From Desulfosporosinus fructosivorans (GTDB lineage Bacteria; Bacillota; Desulfitobacteriia; Desulfitobacteriales; Desulfitobacteriaceae): 64,000 nucleotides of DNA. Below the pieces are notes generated by a model that saw nothing but the letters and a program-made list of their open reading frames with translations, did not search any database and was not told the origin of the DNA. How positions within the stretch are numbered: position 1 is the stretch's first letter; every line of letters starts with the position of its first letter. The stretch spans positions 60,487 through 124,486 of the forward strand of contig NZ_SPQQ01000012.1 in assembly GCF_004766045.1 (NCBI RefSeq), in the 5' to 3' direction. Shown piece by piece: positions 25,596 through 33,700 of the stretch. A program made the translations under genes and the position numbers.

Positions 25596-25652
25596 AAAAA
25601 GCCCGCAGAAAAACATACTACACCTGTAAAAGTGCAAAATGCTCCTGCGGGC
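25596..25652 (-). terminator. Intrinsic terminator in the leader of the MutS2-like gene
   Basis: On the minus strand GCCCGCAG (25652-25645) pairs with CTGCGGGC (25608-25601) and is followed by TTTTTATTT. It ends 33 bp before the start codon, so it must be read through or disrupted for expression. Confidence 0.85.
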
Positions 25653-25802
25653 AAAATCTCAACATAAAAACGACGCGACAAGCACACCCTGTCACGCGCA
25701 TCAATGATTGGAAGTATAGAAGCAGTCTGTTAGGTGTTTTTCAAAAGGGCAACACAACAAACGGGATACTTCCCGTTAATCGAACGCCTTTTGCAACTAT
25801 AT
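25653..25802 (-). promoter_or_regulatory. Structured leader RNA segment
   Basis: Between leader peptide and terminator the minus strand can form CAAAAGGC/GCCCTTTTG (outer arms near 25797-25789 and 25752-25744) enclosing ACGGGA-AGTA-TCCCGT (25776-25761). A further imperfect stem, CGCGTGAC/GTCGCGT, follows near 25698-25671 with T's after it. Alternative pairing with the terminator arm was not worked out. Confidence 0.5.
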
Positions 25803-25838
25803 TTAGTTGAGACCCACCGTAACAGATAGAACCGACAT
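25803..25838 (-). CDS. Leader peptide MSVLSVTVGLN
   Basis: Eleven-codon ORF starting ATG at 25838 with AAAAGGTGG seven bases upstream on the minus strand. It lies about 25 nt after the predicted transcription start and ends before the leader hairpins. Placement and ribosome site are those of attenuator leader peptides that sense ribosome stalling. The peptide has no run of one amino acid, so drug-type stalling is more likely than amino-acid sensing. Confidence 0.6.
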   Translation of the reverse strand: MSVLSVTVGLN

Positions 25839-25869
25839 CAATACTCCACCTTTTAAAATTATTCACCTT

Positions 25870-25898
25870 ATTATAATGTCATTTTTTGCTATTGTCAA
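25870..25898 (-). promoter_or_regulatory. Consensus sigma-A promoter of the MutS2-like gene
   Basis: Minus strand TTGACA (25898-25893), 17-bp spacer, TATAAT (25875-25870). Both boxes match consensus perfectly. Transcription would start near 25863, giving a leader of about 300 nt. Confidence 0.88.
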
Positions 25899-26078
25899 GA
25901 TGTGTAAATGTGAGCCAGAGGGAGTGCAAAATCCCCAATGCAAAATCATCCATCGCAGCATTTTATGGGAATGTGCTGAAATGTGGCCAGGTACTGTTGG
26001 ACGTTATGCTGATATCTCCCCAAAAATGAACTGATCAGGTAAGATAGAACTCGTAGGTATAGAGGTGAGGGGAGAACT

Positions 26079-26180
26079 TTGGAAAACGAGTCTATCAAGA
26101 TGATAAAACGAGCGAAGATGGGGGATAAAGAAGTCCTTATTGAACTAATGATGAGTCAAAACAGGACATTATCGCCTTAG
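26079..26180 (+). pseudogene. Truncated sigma-70 family factor N-terminus
   Basis: TTG start with GAGGGGAG upstream (26066-26073). It reads ENESIKMIKRAKMGDKEVLI and then ELMMSQ, the N-terminal region of SigV/ECF-like sigma factors. Similarity ends after about 27 codons and a stop follows at 26178. The 3' end runs into the tail of the beta-propeller gene on the opposite strand. It appears that the rest of the sigma gene was deleted. Confidence 0.6.
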
Positions 26181-28292
26181 AATTAAGCTGTTCTCCTCTT
26201 GCAGTGAAGTAAGATCATTGGCTTTAATCATAGCTTGGGAAAGGGTATAGAGGGTGTCTTTGATGAAAATAATCCGTTCTATGGCCTTAGAGCTGTTCAG
26301 ATAATACTGACCGGATTTCAAGATGTCCTCATCCTTAAGATGGGTTATTTTGCCTCTTAAGGTGAAGCCCTTGACCAGATCGATTTGATAAACATAAGCA
26401 CCCTGATAGGTAAACTGCCCATAGTCAGGGAAGCCGTTTCTTGAATTGACGCCACCTGGATTGGCAACTTCCATAAGGGTAACGGGGAAGGATAAAATCC
26501 CTCTTTCCTTATCAAACAGCAAGGCCTTGTGGTTGCGAAGCACTTCGGAATCCGTTCCGCGGTCGCCAATAGTCGTCTTAAACATCTCGACAGGATGAGC
26601 AACATCCGTTACATCAAATACGGCAAGCTTAAGGCCTTGGTAAAAGGCCGTCGAGCTCCCAGCTTCACCGGGAAGGATGCCTTGACCGGCGTTTTGGCTT
26701 AGTTCGATGGTTTCTTTGCCGAAACCAATGATATGATTCTCATCATAAGGGTGGAGATAATCGCTGTAGCCCGGTATTTTCAAAGCACCCAAAATCGTCG
26801 GAGCAGCCGGGTCTTTAAGGTCCAGGACGAAGAAGGGGTCGACACTTTTAAAGGTTACCAAATAGCCGCGATCTCCCATAAATCGAACGGAATAGATCTT
26901 CTCACCGGGCGCAATATCTTCAAGCTTACCTGTCAGTTGGAGGTTTTGATCAAGAACATAGACATTATTTTTAGAGGTAAGCTCATCCGTTCGCCAAACT
27001 TGACCAGTAGTTGTAGCAATCCTTAAGCAATCTTTATCTTCGTCCAGCGCAAACTGATTAAGAATGGTACCTGGTACCTCACCTTTAGCTTTATAAGTAG
27101 TTCCGCCTTGAGCCAGTCCAAATTTATAGAGAGCCGTTGTTATTTTAAAGGAACCGGGAATTAATTTTTTAGGGGCTATAGCCGGGGAGGAGGCAGAAGA
27201 GTTATTTGGCGCCGGCTGCGCTTTTGCTGCAGATTCAGGTGAAGGCAGATCAGAGTCAGGTTGATGAACCTGCTGGTATTGGGTTACTGCCACATAGAGA
27301 TTGGAGGCAGAAGCATAGACAGCCTGACCTGAACCCAGATAAGCTGCAACCTGCATTTCCTTATCCCTTTGATCCAGATCAAGAGCAGCTATCAGCAAAT
27401 AATTGGCTTCGATTGATTGTGGGAAGTAATGGATGTCTTTATAGCCTATGGTTGCAAAATCCCCTTTGCCGGCAGTATCACGATAACTGGGGAGTGGTGG
27501 TTCTACACCTTCTTCCATAATCCGATAAGTGTCCAAATATTTGTTGGCGATTAAATAAAGGTTCGAACCGATTTTACGGGAAGACACATAGTCCCCGTCC
27601 AGCTCAATTTCCCGCAGCTTCTTCAGATTGGTTTTATCGGCCAGGTCATAGACGATTACCTTGGAGGTAAATCGAGTTAATACTGGAGGATATATTTGAA
27701 CTTGGGAACCATTCTGAACTTGAGGTTGAACTTTTGGAGTATCTGGAGAGGAAGTTTCCGGATAATAAGCATTGCCTATTAAGACCAAATAATGATCATC
27801 CACATAGAGCTCCTGTGGTGTAAATTCTCCCTCTTTAAAGGCTATACGGCTGACTATGTTCATCTGCTTGGCAGGATAAGCCTGAGTAACAATGAGTTCC
27901 TGATTGTTTACTTGATAGATGTATTGACCATCGTTTTTAATAATGTCGGCTTCATCGACACCCTCCACTTGCAGATTCGTGGATGAATGATCAGAACTTC
28001 CCGTCGTCATATCAAAATTGGCTGAAGAGGGTGCTGATACTTCTGATGTTTGTGCGGATTTATTGACTGCCCCCAACATTACATCACCGGCATAGAGTCT
28101 CCCTTGTCCCAGCAATGTTCGGGAACTTTGAGACTCCTTCAAGATACTGCGCAGATTTTCGGCTGTTTCGACTACGGGTAGACTTTGTTCCTGGGTTACC
28201 GCTACCTCTTCGTTGCTTGCTTTACCTTGCTTAGGCAAAGTGACAAGGACAAACACCATGAGCAAAACCACTAAAAACCAAGCTTTCTTCAT
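26169..28292 (-). CDS. Secreted beta-propeller domain protein
   Basis: About 707 residues, beginning MKKAWFLVVLLMVFVLVTLP, a clear signal peptide with likely cleavage after GKA. The rest has repeated beta-strand blocks (for example VEGVDEADIIKNDGQYIYQV and DKTNLKKLREIELDGDYVSS) characteristic of the Beta_propel family, secreted proteins distantly like WD-40. A Ser/Pro/Ala-rich linker interrupts the propeller in the middle. ATG 28292 follows GAGGAGGG. Function in this family is unclear; a cell-surface scaffold or signalling role is possible. A fragment similar to its 3' end lies at 30130-30191. Confidence 0.85.
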   Translation of the reverse strand: MKKAWFLVVLLMVFVLVTLPKQGKASNEEVAVTQEQSLPVVETAENLRSILKESQSSRTLLGQGRLYAGDVMLGAVNKSAQTSEVSAPSSANFDMTTGSSDHSSTNLQVEGVDEADIIKNDGQYIYQVNNQELIVTQAYPAKQMNIVSRIAFKEGEFTPQELYVDDHYLVLIGNAYYPETSSPDTPKVQPQVQNGSQVQIYPPVLTRFTSKVIVYDLADKTNLKKLREIELDGDYVSSRKIGSNLYLIANKYLDTYRIMEEGVEPPLPSYRDTAGKGDFATIGYKDIHYFPQSIEANYLLIAALDLDQRDKEMQVAAYLGSGQAVYASASNLYVAVTQYQQVHQPDSDLPSPESAAKAQPAPNNSSASSPAIAPKKLIPGSFKITTALYKFGLAQGGTTYKAKGEVPGTILNQFALDEDKDCLRIATTTGQVWRTDELTSKNNVYVLDQNLQLTGKLEDIAPGEKIYSVRFMGDRGYLVTFKSVDPFFVLDLKDPAAPTILGALKIPGYSDYLHPYDENHIIGFGKETIELSQNAGQGILPGEAGSSTAFYQGLKLAVFDVTDVAHPVEMFKTTIGDRGTDSEVLRNHKALLFDKERGILSFPVTLMEVANPGGVNSRNGFPDYGQFTYQGAYVYQIDLVKGFTLRGKITHLKDEDILKSGQYYLNSSKAIERIIFIKDTLYTLSQAMIKANDLTSLQEENSLILRR

Positions 28293-28557
28293 TTTTAAAA
28301 CCCTCCTCAACACACAAATAGAATTCTAATGAAAAGACAATTTAGAGCACTCCATTTAATAGACGCTGCTGTGGAAGTAAAACTGACGCCTTGATGGAGA
28401 CTCTCCTTATCTATGACAGTATTTGTATTTGACAGCTTATACTTTCCTCAAATCGTAAGTGATCAGTTTGTAAAGTATTCGTAAAACTAAACACACACGA
28501 TGTTATTATACGTTATCGGAAGGTTTTTGAAATATTGCCAGCCTGAATCCGAAAAAA
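28293..28557. other. Intergenic, promoter of the beta-propeller gene
   Basis: 265 bp, AT-rich. No second gene is seen. No convincing -35/-10 pair was fixed. Confidence 0.3.
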
Positions 28558-28902
28558 TTATATAAAATTGGACAAATCCTCCCAGATAGGTCTCACCTCA
28601 ATTGTTGCAGCCTTTGCCATCGGGTGTTGAGCTGCCGCATCAATTGCTTCTTCCGGGGTTGAACATTCTATCAAAACATATGCAGCTATCTTTTCACTTG
28701 TATCTGAGAACGGTCCGTCAGTGAGTAATAATTTTCCCTTGCGTACCCGTATGGTTTTTGCATCGCTGGGAGGCCGTAATGGATTCCCATACTTCAGGAT
28801 TCCCCTGCTTTCCATTACCTTATTCCAAGCTATAATTTCCCTGGTCAACGTCTCATTTGGTGCAAAAGACTCATCATGGCAGATTATCAATAAGTATTGC
28901 AT
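28558..28902 (-). CDS. YCII/DGPF-domain protein
   Basis: 114-residue protein with the YCII-related signature: MQYLLIICHD at the start, LLLTDGPFSDTSEKIAAYVL in the middle (the DGPF motif) and EEAIDAAAQHP near the end. AGGAGGAATTC precedes the ATG. Members are small dimeric ferredoxin-fold proteins, often linked to ECF sigma factors or antibiotic metabolism. No partner is adjacent here, although a broken sigma gene lies 2.4 kb away. Confidence 0.85.
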   Translation of the reverse strand: MQYLLIICHDESFAPNETLTREIIAWNKVMESRGILKYGNPLRPPSDAKTIRVRKGKLLLTDGPFSDTSEKIAAYVLIECSTPEEAIDAAAQHPMAKAATIEVRPIWEDLSNFI

Positions 28903-29099
28903 GTGAATTCCTCCTATTTCGTGATGTAAATTATACCGCTTAATGTGTCTATACTAACATTATCCTCATTCAATGAAAATAAACTTAAATAGCTTTACGC
29001 AATCAGTCGTACATCAATAGAATCAAGAATCTCCAGTTGTTGTCAAATTTGAAATATGATATATTCAACTAAATTAATGAATATTTGGAGAGCGAGAAT

Positions 29100-29462
29100 A
29101 TGAACTTTTGCTGGTGTACGATTACGGTTGATAATATGGACGATTCTCTGAAATTCTATCAAGAGATTGTGGGGCTTTCAATTAGTAGGAGATTTACAGC
29201 TGGCGTAGGAGTAGAGATTTCTTTTTTGGGAGAGGGAGAAACAAAAGTCGAACTTGTTTGTAATTCAAACCATAAAAGAACGGGTAATGCCGAGGGCATT
29301 TCTTTAGGCTTTGAAGTTGAGTCGGTTGACAATATGATTGCGTTAATGAAAGAAAAAGGACTCGAAGTAGAAAGTGGGCCTTTCCAACCTAATCCTTATA
29401 TTAAGTTTTTTCATGTTAAAGACCCCAACGGTGTTAGTATACAATTTGTAGAAAACATGTAA
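29100..29462 (+). CDS. VOC/glyoxalase-fold protein, copy 1
   Basis: About 120 residues, one vicinal-oxygen-chelate domain: VDNMDDSLKFYQEIVGL at the start and HVKDPNGVSIQFVENM at the end. TTGGAG precedes ATG 29100. It is a metal-dependent or binding-only domain such as bleomycin-resistance proteins use; the substrate is unknown. A second copy with more than 90 percent identity, including the upstream and downstream flanks, lies at 45987-46349. Confidence 0.88.
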   Translation: MNFCWCTITVDNMDDSLKFYQEIVGLSISRRFTAGVGVEISFLGEGETKVELVCNSNHKRTGNAEGISLGFEVESVDNMIALMKEKGLEVESGPFQPNPYIKFFHVKDPNGVSIQFVENM

Positions 29463-29481
29463 TTTTGCAATAGAACATGGG

Positions 29482-29510
29482 GCATCTTCTCTATTGAAGG
29501 TGCTTTTTTC
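29482..29510 (+). terminator. Terminator after VOC copy 1
   Basis: GCATCTTC/GAAGGTGC stem, loop TCTATT, then six T's. Also conserved after copy 2. Confidence 0.85.
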
Positions 29511-29513
29511 AGT

Positions 29514-29636
29514 ATGGTACTTGCGGAGAGATTTACAGACCTCGTGATGGTTGTCGAGGATGGCTGCGAGGTACTCAATCAGTATCCAAAGGAACTGCAA
29601 GTGGTAGATTTGATCTTGGACAGAATACAAAAATAA
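29514..29636 (+). CDS. Short ORF upstream of DsrE-like gene
   Basis: 40 codons beginning MVLAERFTDLVMVVEDG and ending LILDRIQK, just after the terminator and 15 bp before the DsrE gene. No ribosome site is seen before the ATG. It may be the C-terminal relic of a larger gene or a small coupled protein. Not recognised. Confidence 0.3.
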   Translation: MVLAERFTDLVMVVEDGCEVLNQYPKELQVVDLILDRIQK

Positions 29637-29651
29637 GGAGGTGCTACTGAT

Positions 29652-29999
29652 ATGGGTCAGCCAAATAAGTTGATAGTTGTTTGGACTAACGGGGATAGGG
29701 AAGTTGCTATCCGTATGGCATTCATGTATACACGTAATTCAAAGCTTAAGGAATGGTGGGATGAGGTAACGCTAATAGTTTGGGGGCCATCGGCCAAACT
29801 TCTAACAGAAGATAAAATGTTACAGGAATACATTGAAAGAATCAAAGATGCAGGCGTAGAACTTTTAGCCTGCAAAGCATGCGCAGAAAGTTATGGTGTG
29901 TCTGAAGTTTTAGCGAATATGGGAATAAACGTGATATATACGGGTCAAGTACTGACAGACTTTTTGAAAGACGAGAATACGAGAGTAATAACCGTTTGA
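29652..29999 (+). CDS. DsrE family protein
   Basis: 115-residue alpha/beta protein with the pattern KLIVVWTNGDREVA at the start and ELLACKACAESYGV after the centre, with two cysteines (CKAC) at the sulfur-transfer position of DsrE/DsrF-like proteins. AAGGAGG at 29635-29641 precedes the ATG. It may carry persulfide sulfur or only bind nucleotides. It is a single-gene unit followed by non-coding DNA. Confidence 0.82.
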   Translation: MGQPNKLIVVWTNGDREVAIRMAFMYTRNSKLKEWWDEVTLIVWGPSAKLLTEDKMLQEYIERIKDAGVELLACKACAESYGVSEVLANMGINVIYTGQVLTDFLKDENTRVITV

Positions 30000-30526
30000 T
30001 CGAGGGTAGAGTAATGTGAAATAATCTCAGAAACGGATAGCTTTTTCTAAACAAACAAAAATCCATCTGTTTACAACGACAATCTATACTCATTTCATAT
30101 CTTATAAATACAACTTCAAGTACCTTATGAGGTCATTGCCTTTAATCATAGCTTGGGAAAGGGCATAGAGGGTGTCCTCGATGAAAATAAGCAGAAGAAG
30201 ATTTTACTCAAACGGGATCAAAGTCACAAAGAGTAATTTAAGCGAATTCAGCTGATTTTCAGCAAACACTCAGATCAAACTCAGAAAACTATTGTACTAT
30301 GACATATAATCATGGTTTTATCATTGAGGTAGTGCGTCATTAGTTTCGCTATCATTGGGGATTCATGATAAGGTGCATATTAATCGAGCCTTAGTAAAAC
30401 TGAATATATTGCATGGATGCAGTAAGCGGCATTAAATTGCAGGATATTGAGCCTGCGCAATTTAATGTTGTTATCCTTAAGGAAAAGGAGATGGTACAGC
30501 AAACTTTGATTGGAGTGTAATCATAG
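30000..30526. other. Non-coding stretch with a gene-end relic and a hairpin
   Basis: 527 bp without an intact gene. It holds a 62-bp remnant of a beta-propeller gene end (30130-30191) and an 11-bp inverted repeat CATTAAATTGC/GCAATTTAATG (30430-30440/30457-30467) with inner CAGG/CCTG pairing, 60 bp before the response-regulator gene. The latter may be a leader hairpin. Confidence 0.5.
30130..30191 (-). pseudogene. Stray copy of the beta-propeller gene 3' end
   Basis: About 62 bp, close to 90 percent identical and in the same orientation as 26211-26272, which encode the last part of the secreted propeller protein. The flanks differ. It is the second orphan gene end in the window. Confidence 0.7.
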
Positions 30527-31264
30527 ATGTTTCAAGTTTTTTTAGTTGAACCAGACATGCAATTAAATCATCTCCTATGCTTATATCTTCAAAAAGAAGG
30601 ATTAATAACAACGTCCTTTTTTAATGGAGAAAAAGCAATCAAAAATATTGATAAGAATCCCCATCTTTGGATCTTGGACAGAGAAACGCCGACTATTGAC
30701 GGCTTTACAATATTAAGCGAAGTGAAGAGTAAATATCCTGATATCCCGGTAATTATGATTTCGGAGCAAAATTCGAATATTGACCGGATTGTGGCTTTAG
30801 AAATGGGCTGTGATGATTATGTGTCTAAGCCTTTTCTGCCTAAAGAACTGGTGCTGCGTGTCAAAAAAATTCTGGAGCATATCCATGGGAATGTTAAAAA
30901 CCGAAATCGAATCCTGTTATATGCTGAATACAAAATTGATGAAATAGTGCGTATAGTACAAAAAGATGAAGAAATGATTAATCTAACTTCCAAAGAGTTC
31001 GACCTTCTCCTTCTGCTGGTCAAGAATTTGTATAGGACCTTTTCCAGAGAACAAATACTTAAATACGTTTGGAATGATGGACATTTGGGGGCGGAGCGCT
31101 CTGTAGATGACTTGGTGAGAAGACTACGCCGGAAAATGAGAAACCTGCGAATTGAGTCGATCTATTCGTACGGATATAGATTATTGCCCAACCAAGTTCT
31201 TAAGATAAAAGGGTGTAAGACGGTCACTACCCAAAATGAAGATATCCAAGGGTTATTTCAGTAA
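30527..31264 (+). CDS. OmpR/PhoB-type response regulator (orphan)
   Basis: 245 residues: receiver domain (about 1-115) and winged-helix DNA-binding domain (about 135-225). The receiver has VEPD at the acidic pocket, the phospho-acceptor Asp in WILDRETPTIDG, Ser in place of the usual Thr (VIMISEQ) and Lys in YVSKPF. The effector domain shows LTSKEFDLLLLLVKN and VDDLVRRLRRKM. No histidine kinase is adjacent. It lies immediately before the flagellar operon, separated by a terminator, and could regulate it (inference). Confidence 0.9.
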   Translation: MFQVFLVEPDMQLNHLLCLYLQKEGLITTSFFNGEKAIKNIDKNPHLWILDRETPTIDGFTILSEVKSKYPDIPVIMISEQNSNIDRIVALEMGCDDYVSKPFLPKELVLRVKKILEHIHGNVKNRNRILLYAEYKIDEIVRIVQKDEEMINLTSKEFDLLLLLVKNLYRTFSREQILKYVWNDGHLGAERSVDDLVRRLRRKMRNLRIESIYSYGYRLLPNQVLKIKGCKTVTTQNEDIQGLFQ

Positions 31265-31283
31265 AGATATATAAAAGATGATA

Positions 31284-31327
31284 AAAACCTCTGATAGATG
31301 CCAAATCTATTTCAGAGGTTTTTTTAT
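31284..31327 (+). terminator. Terminator after the response regulator
   Basis: AAACCTCTGA..TTCAGAGGTTT stem (with an inner AGAT/ATCT pairing) followed by seven T's. It insulates the flagellar operon. Confidence 0.88.
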
Positions 31328-31513
31328 TATGCTCTGGGTAGTTAATAATTTAGCTTTTATTTTCATAATGTATCACAAAATACACGATTACCATTAAATA
31401 TCACAATTGTTGAGCATTTAATCATAAATAAACATTATATTTCAATAATTATCCCGCAATTCCCTGCTAACATTCTTTAAAAGTAGCACTAAAAGTAGGG
31501 ACGGAGGGAATTT

Positions 31514-32305
31514 ATGAGTGTAAATTCGGTTGCGAACAGTACGAGTTACACAACTTCAACAACAACTTCAAGCAGAAGTACTTCCAGTGAATTGGGTAAA
31601 GAGGATTTCCTCAATCTTTTGGTAACTCAGTTGAAATATCAGGATCCTTTAAATCCGGCAGACAGCACAGAATATGTATCACAGCTGGCTCAGTTCAGTG
31701 TGCTTGAACAGATGAGCAATCTGAATGCAAGAATGGCTGTTCTGGAGTCAATTGCCATGACAGGAAAATACGCCACAGCCTCAGTAACGGATAGCACAGG
31801 TACAGTCACTTCAGTGGAGGGAACGGTAGATTCAGTCACTCTCGACGATGGTGAGGCAAGCCTTGTCATTGATGGGACAAGCGTTGAACTGGACGATGTT
31901 ACGTCTGTCTATGACTATGACCGATCGGACCTTTTCAGTCTTGCCTCGATGATCGGCAAAACATGTGAAGGCTATATCTATGATGCAGACACGTTAGATG
32001 TGATGAGCGTAAAAGGAACCGTAGCAGGGGTATTCAAAGGGACCTATGAAGATTATGCCATGGTCGATGGCGTAACTGCCACGTTGGATTCCATTAGCTC
32101 AGACGATTATAGCGATTCAGAAGATGAGTTGGAGTATTTAACTGACCATATCGGTGAGGAGATCAGTGTGAATATAACCGATTCTGGAAAAGTAGTTCCA
32201 GTTACAGCGGTGCTGGAATCAGCTACAGAGGGCGACGACGGCACGATCAGCTTAAGTCTGAACAGCGTCAAAGTCCCCATTGATGGAATCTATAGTGTGA
32301 ATTGA
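31514..32305 (+). CDS. flgD: Flagellar hook capping protein FlgD
   Basis: 263 residues. The N-terminal signature LGKEDFLNLLVTQLKYQDPL and the SVLEQMSNLNARM segment are typical of FlgD, the scaffold on which hook subunits polymerise; the remainder is beta-rich. ACGGAGGGAA precedes the ATG. First gene of the hook/filament operon, 33 bp before the hook protein. The N-terminus is Ser/Thr-rich, as in secreted flagellar proteins. Confidence 0.92.
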   Translation: MSVNSVANSTSYTTSTTTSSRSTSSELGKEDFLNLLVTQLKYQDPLNPADSTEYVSQLAQFSVLEQMSNLNARMAVLESIAMTGKYATASVTDSTGTVTSVEGTVDSVTLDDGEASLVIDGTSVELDDVTSVYDYDRSDLFSLASMIGKTCEGYIYDADTLDVMSVKGTVAGVFKGTYEDYAMVDGVTATLDSISSDDYSDSEDELEYLTDHIGEEISVNITDSGKVVPVTAVLESATEGDDGTISLSLNSVKVPIDGIYSVN

Positions 32306-32338
32306 AGAGGTATCTGACAAAAGAAAGAAGGAATTTCT

Positions 32339-33658
32339 ATGATGAGAGCTCTCTTTGCCGGAGTTTCCGGCTTGCAGGCTCACCAAAAAAAGATGGATGT
32401 CATTGGCAATAATATCGCCAATGTCAATACGGTGGCCTATAAAGCGTCGAGGGTGACTTTCAGTGATGTTTTAAGCCAGACGCTAAGCAAGGCTACGGCA
32501 GCGAATTCCGACAGCGGCGTTGGAGGAACTAATCCAAAGCAGATCGGCCTGGGGGTAGGGGTGGCTTCTATAGATATGTTAATGACGGATGGCGGAACGG
32601 AGAGCACTGGGAATACAACAGATCTCAGCCTTGAAGGAGATGGTTTTTTTATTGTACGCAATGGAGTTACCGGTTCCTATATGTTTACCAGAGCAGGAGA
32701 TTTCACTGTTGATGAGAAGGGGAATCTCGTCACCAGTGATGGAATGAACGTTTATGGATGGTCAAGTTATTCAACGAATGCAGAGGGTGATTATGAATTC
32801 GATACGGACAACGAGGTTGAAGCGATAAATATTTATGCGGATGCCTATAACGGCAATAAGAAAATTCTTTCAGCACAAGCTACTGAAAATGTGGTCTTCA
32901 GCGGCAGTTTAGATTCATCTGAGGAAGCTATCGAGGACATTGACGACGATACAGAACCACAGTACACCACCTCAATGACGGTCTATGACAGTCTGGGCAA
33001 TGAGCACGAATTAACGGTTAATTATATCAAATCGGATACCAATACGTGGGATTGCTATGTGACCTATGATTCTGGAGAGACGGATACAGAGGGTGACGCT
33101 ATTCTTACCAGAGTTGATATCGGAGAACTACAATTCGATGAATATGGAGATATTGTTGAAGACGATACATCCTATCCTACCACCCAAGTCCTGACGATAA
33201 CTCCGACTACCGGAGCTACCGACTTGGAAATCACTTTGGATTTCACAAATCTTAGTACAGGTGCAGATGACAGTTCCGTAGAGGCTGGAGAAATAGATGG
33301 CTATTCTTCGGGAACCTTAGAAGATATATCCATCGACTCCAATGGGATTATCATGGGAGTTTACTCGAACGGATCTCAGCAGCCCTTAGGGATGATTGGT
33401 ATTGCCCAGTTTGCTAATTCTTCCGGACTGCAAAAAACAGGTTCAGGCTACTACAGCGCTACAGCAAATTCAGGGCAATTCACGAATGGAGTTTCCGCCA
33501 ACGGGGCGATTTCTTCTGGGACCCTTGAAATGTCTAACGTGGACCTTTCCTATGAATTCAGCCAAATGATCACTACCCAGAGAGGGTTTCAGGCTAACAG
33601 CACACTGATTACCACAGCCGATGAAATGCTGGAGACTCTGATTAATATGAAGCGTTAG
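32339..33658 (+). CDS. flgE: Flagellar hook protein FlgE
   Basis: 439 residues with the rod/hook N-terminal motif FAGVSGLQAHQKKMDVIGNN and C-terminal EFSQMITTQRGFQANSTLIT, the paired helices that polymerise in the hook. The length fits FlgE rather than FlgF or FlgG (about 260). Two adjacent ATGs are possible starts; GAAGGAAT precedes them. It follows flgD directly, as in other Firmicutes. Confidence 0.9.
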   Translation: MMRALFAGVSGLQAHQKKMDVIGNNIANVNTVAYKASRVTFSDVLSQTLSKATAANSDSGVGGTNPKQIGLGVGVASIDMLMTDGGTESTGNTTDLSLEGDGFFIVRNGVTGSYMFTRAGDFTVDEKGNLVTSDGMNVYGWSSYSTNAEGDYEFDTDNEVEAINIYADAYNGNKKILSAQATENVVFSGSLDSSEEAIEDIDDDTEPQYTTSMTVYDSLGNEHELTVNYIKSDTNTWDCYVTYDSGETDTEGDAILTRVDIGELQFDEYGDIVEDDTSYPTTQVLTITPTTGATDLEITLDFTNLSTGADDSSVEAGEIDGYSSGTLEDISIDSNGIIMGVYSNGSQQPLGMIGIAQFANSSGLQKTGSGYYSATANSGQFTNGVSANGAISSGTLEMSNVDLSYEFSQMITTQRGFQANSTLITTADEMLETLINMKR

Positions 33659-33700
33659 ATGAGTCTTAAAGAAAGCGAGGGCGGTTAAAGGAGGAGAAAG

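Noticed and set aside
25807..26034. 75-residue plus-strand ORF over the leader of the MutS2-like gene
   Set aside because: No ribosome site or family resemblance, and it lies opposite the promoter and leader peptide; treated as chance.
29514..29636. Confident small gene before DsrE
   Set aside because: No ribosome site before its ATG; listed only at low confidence.
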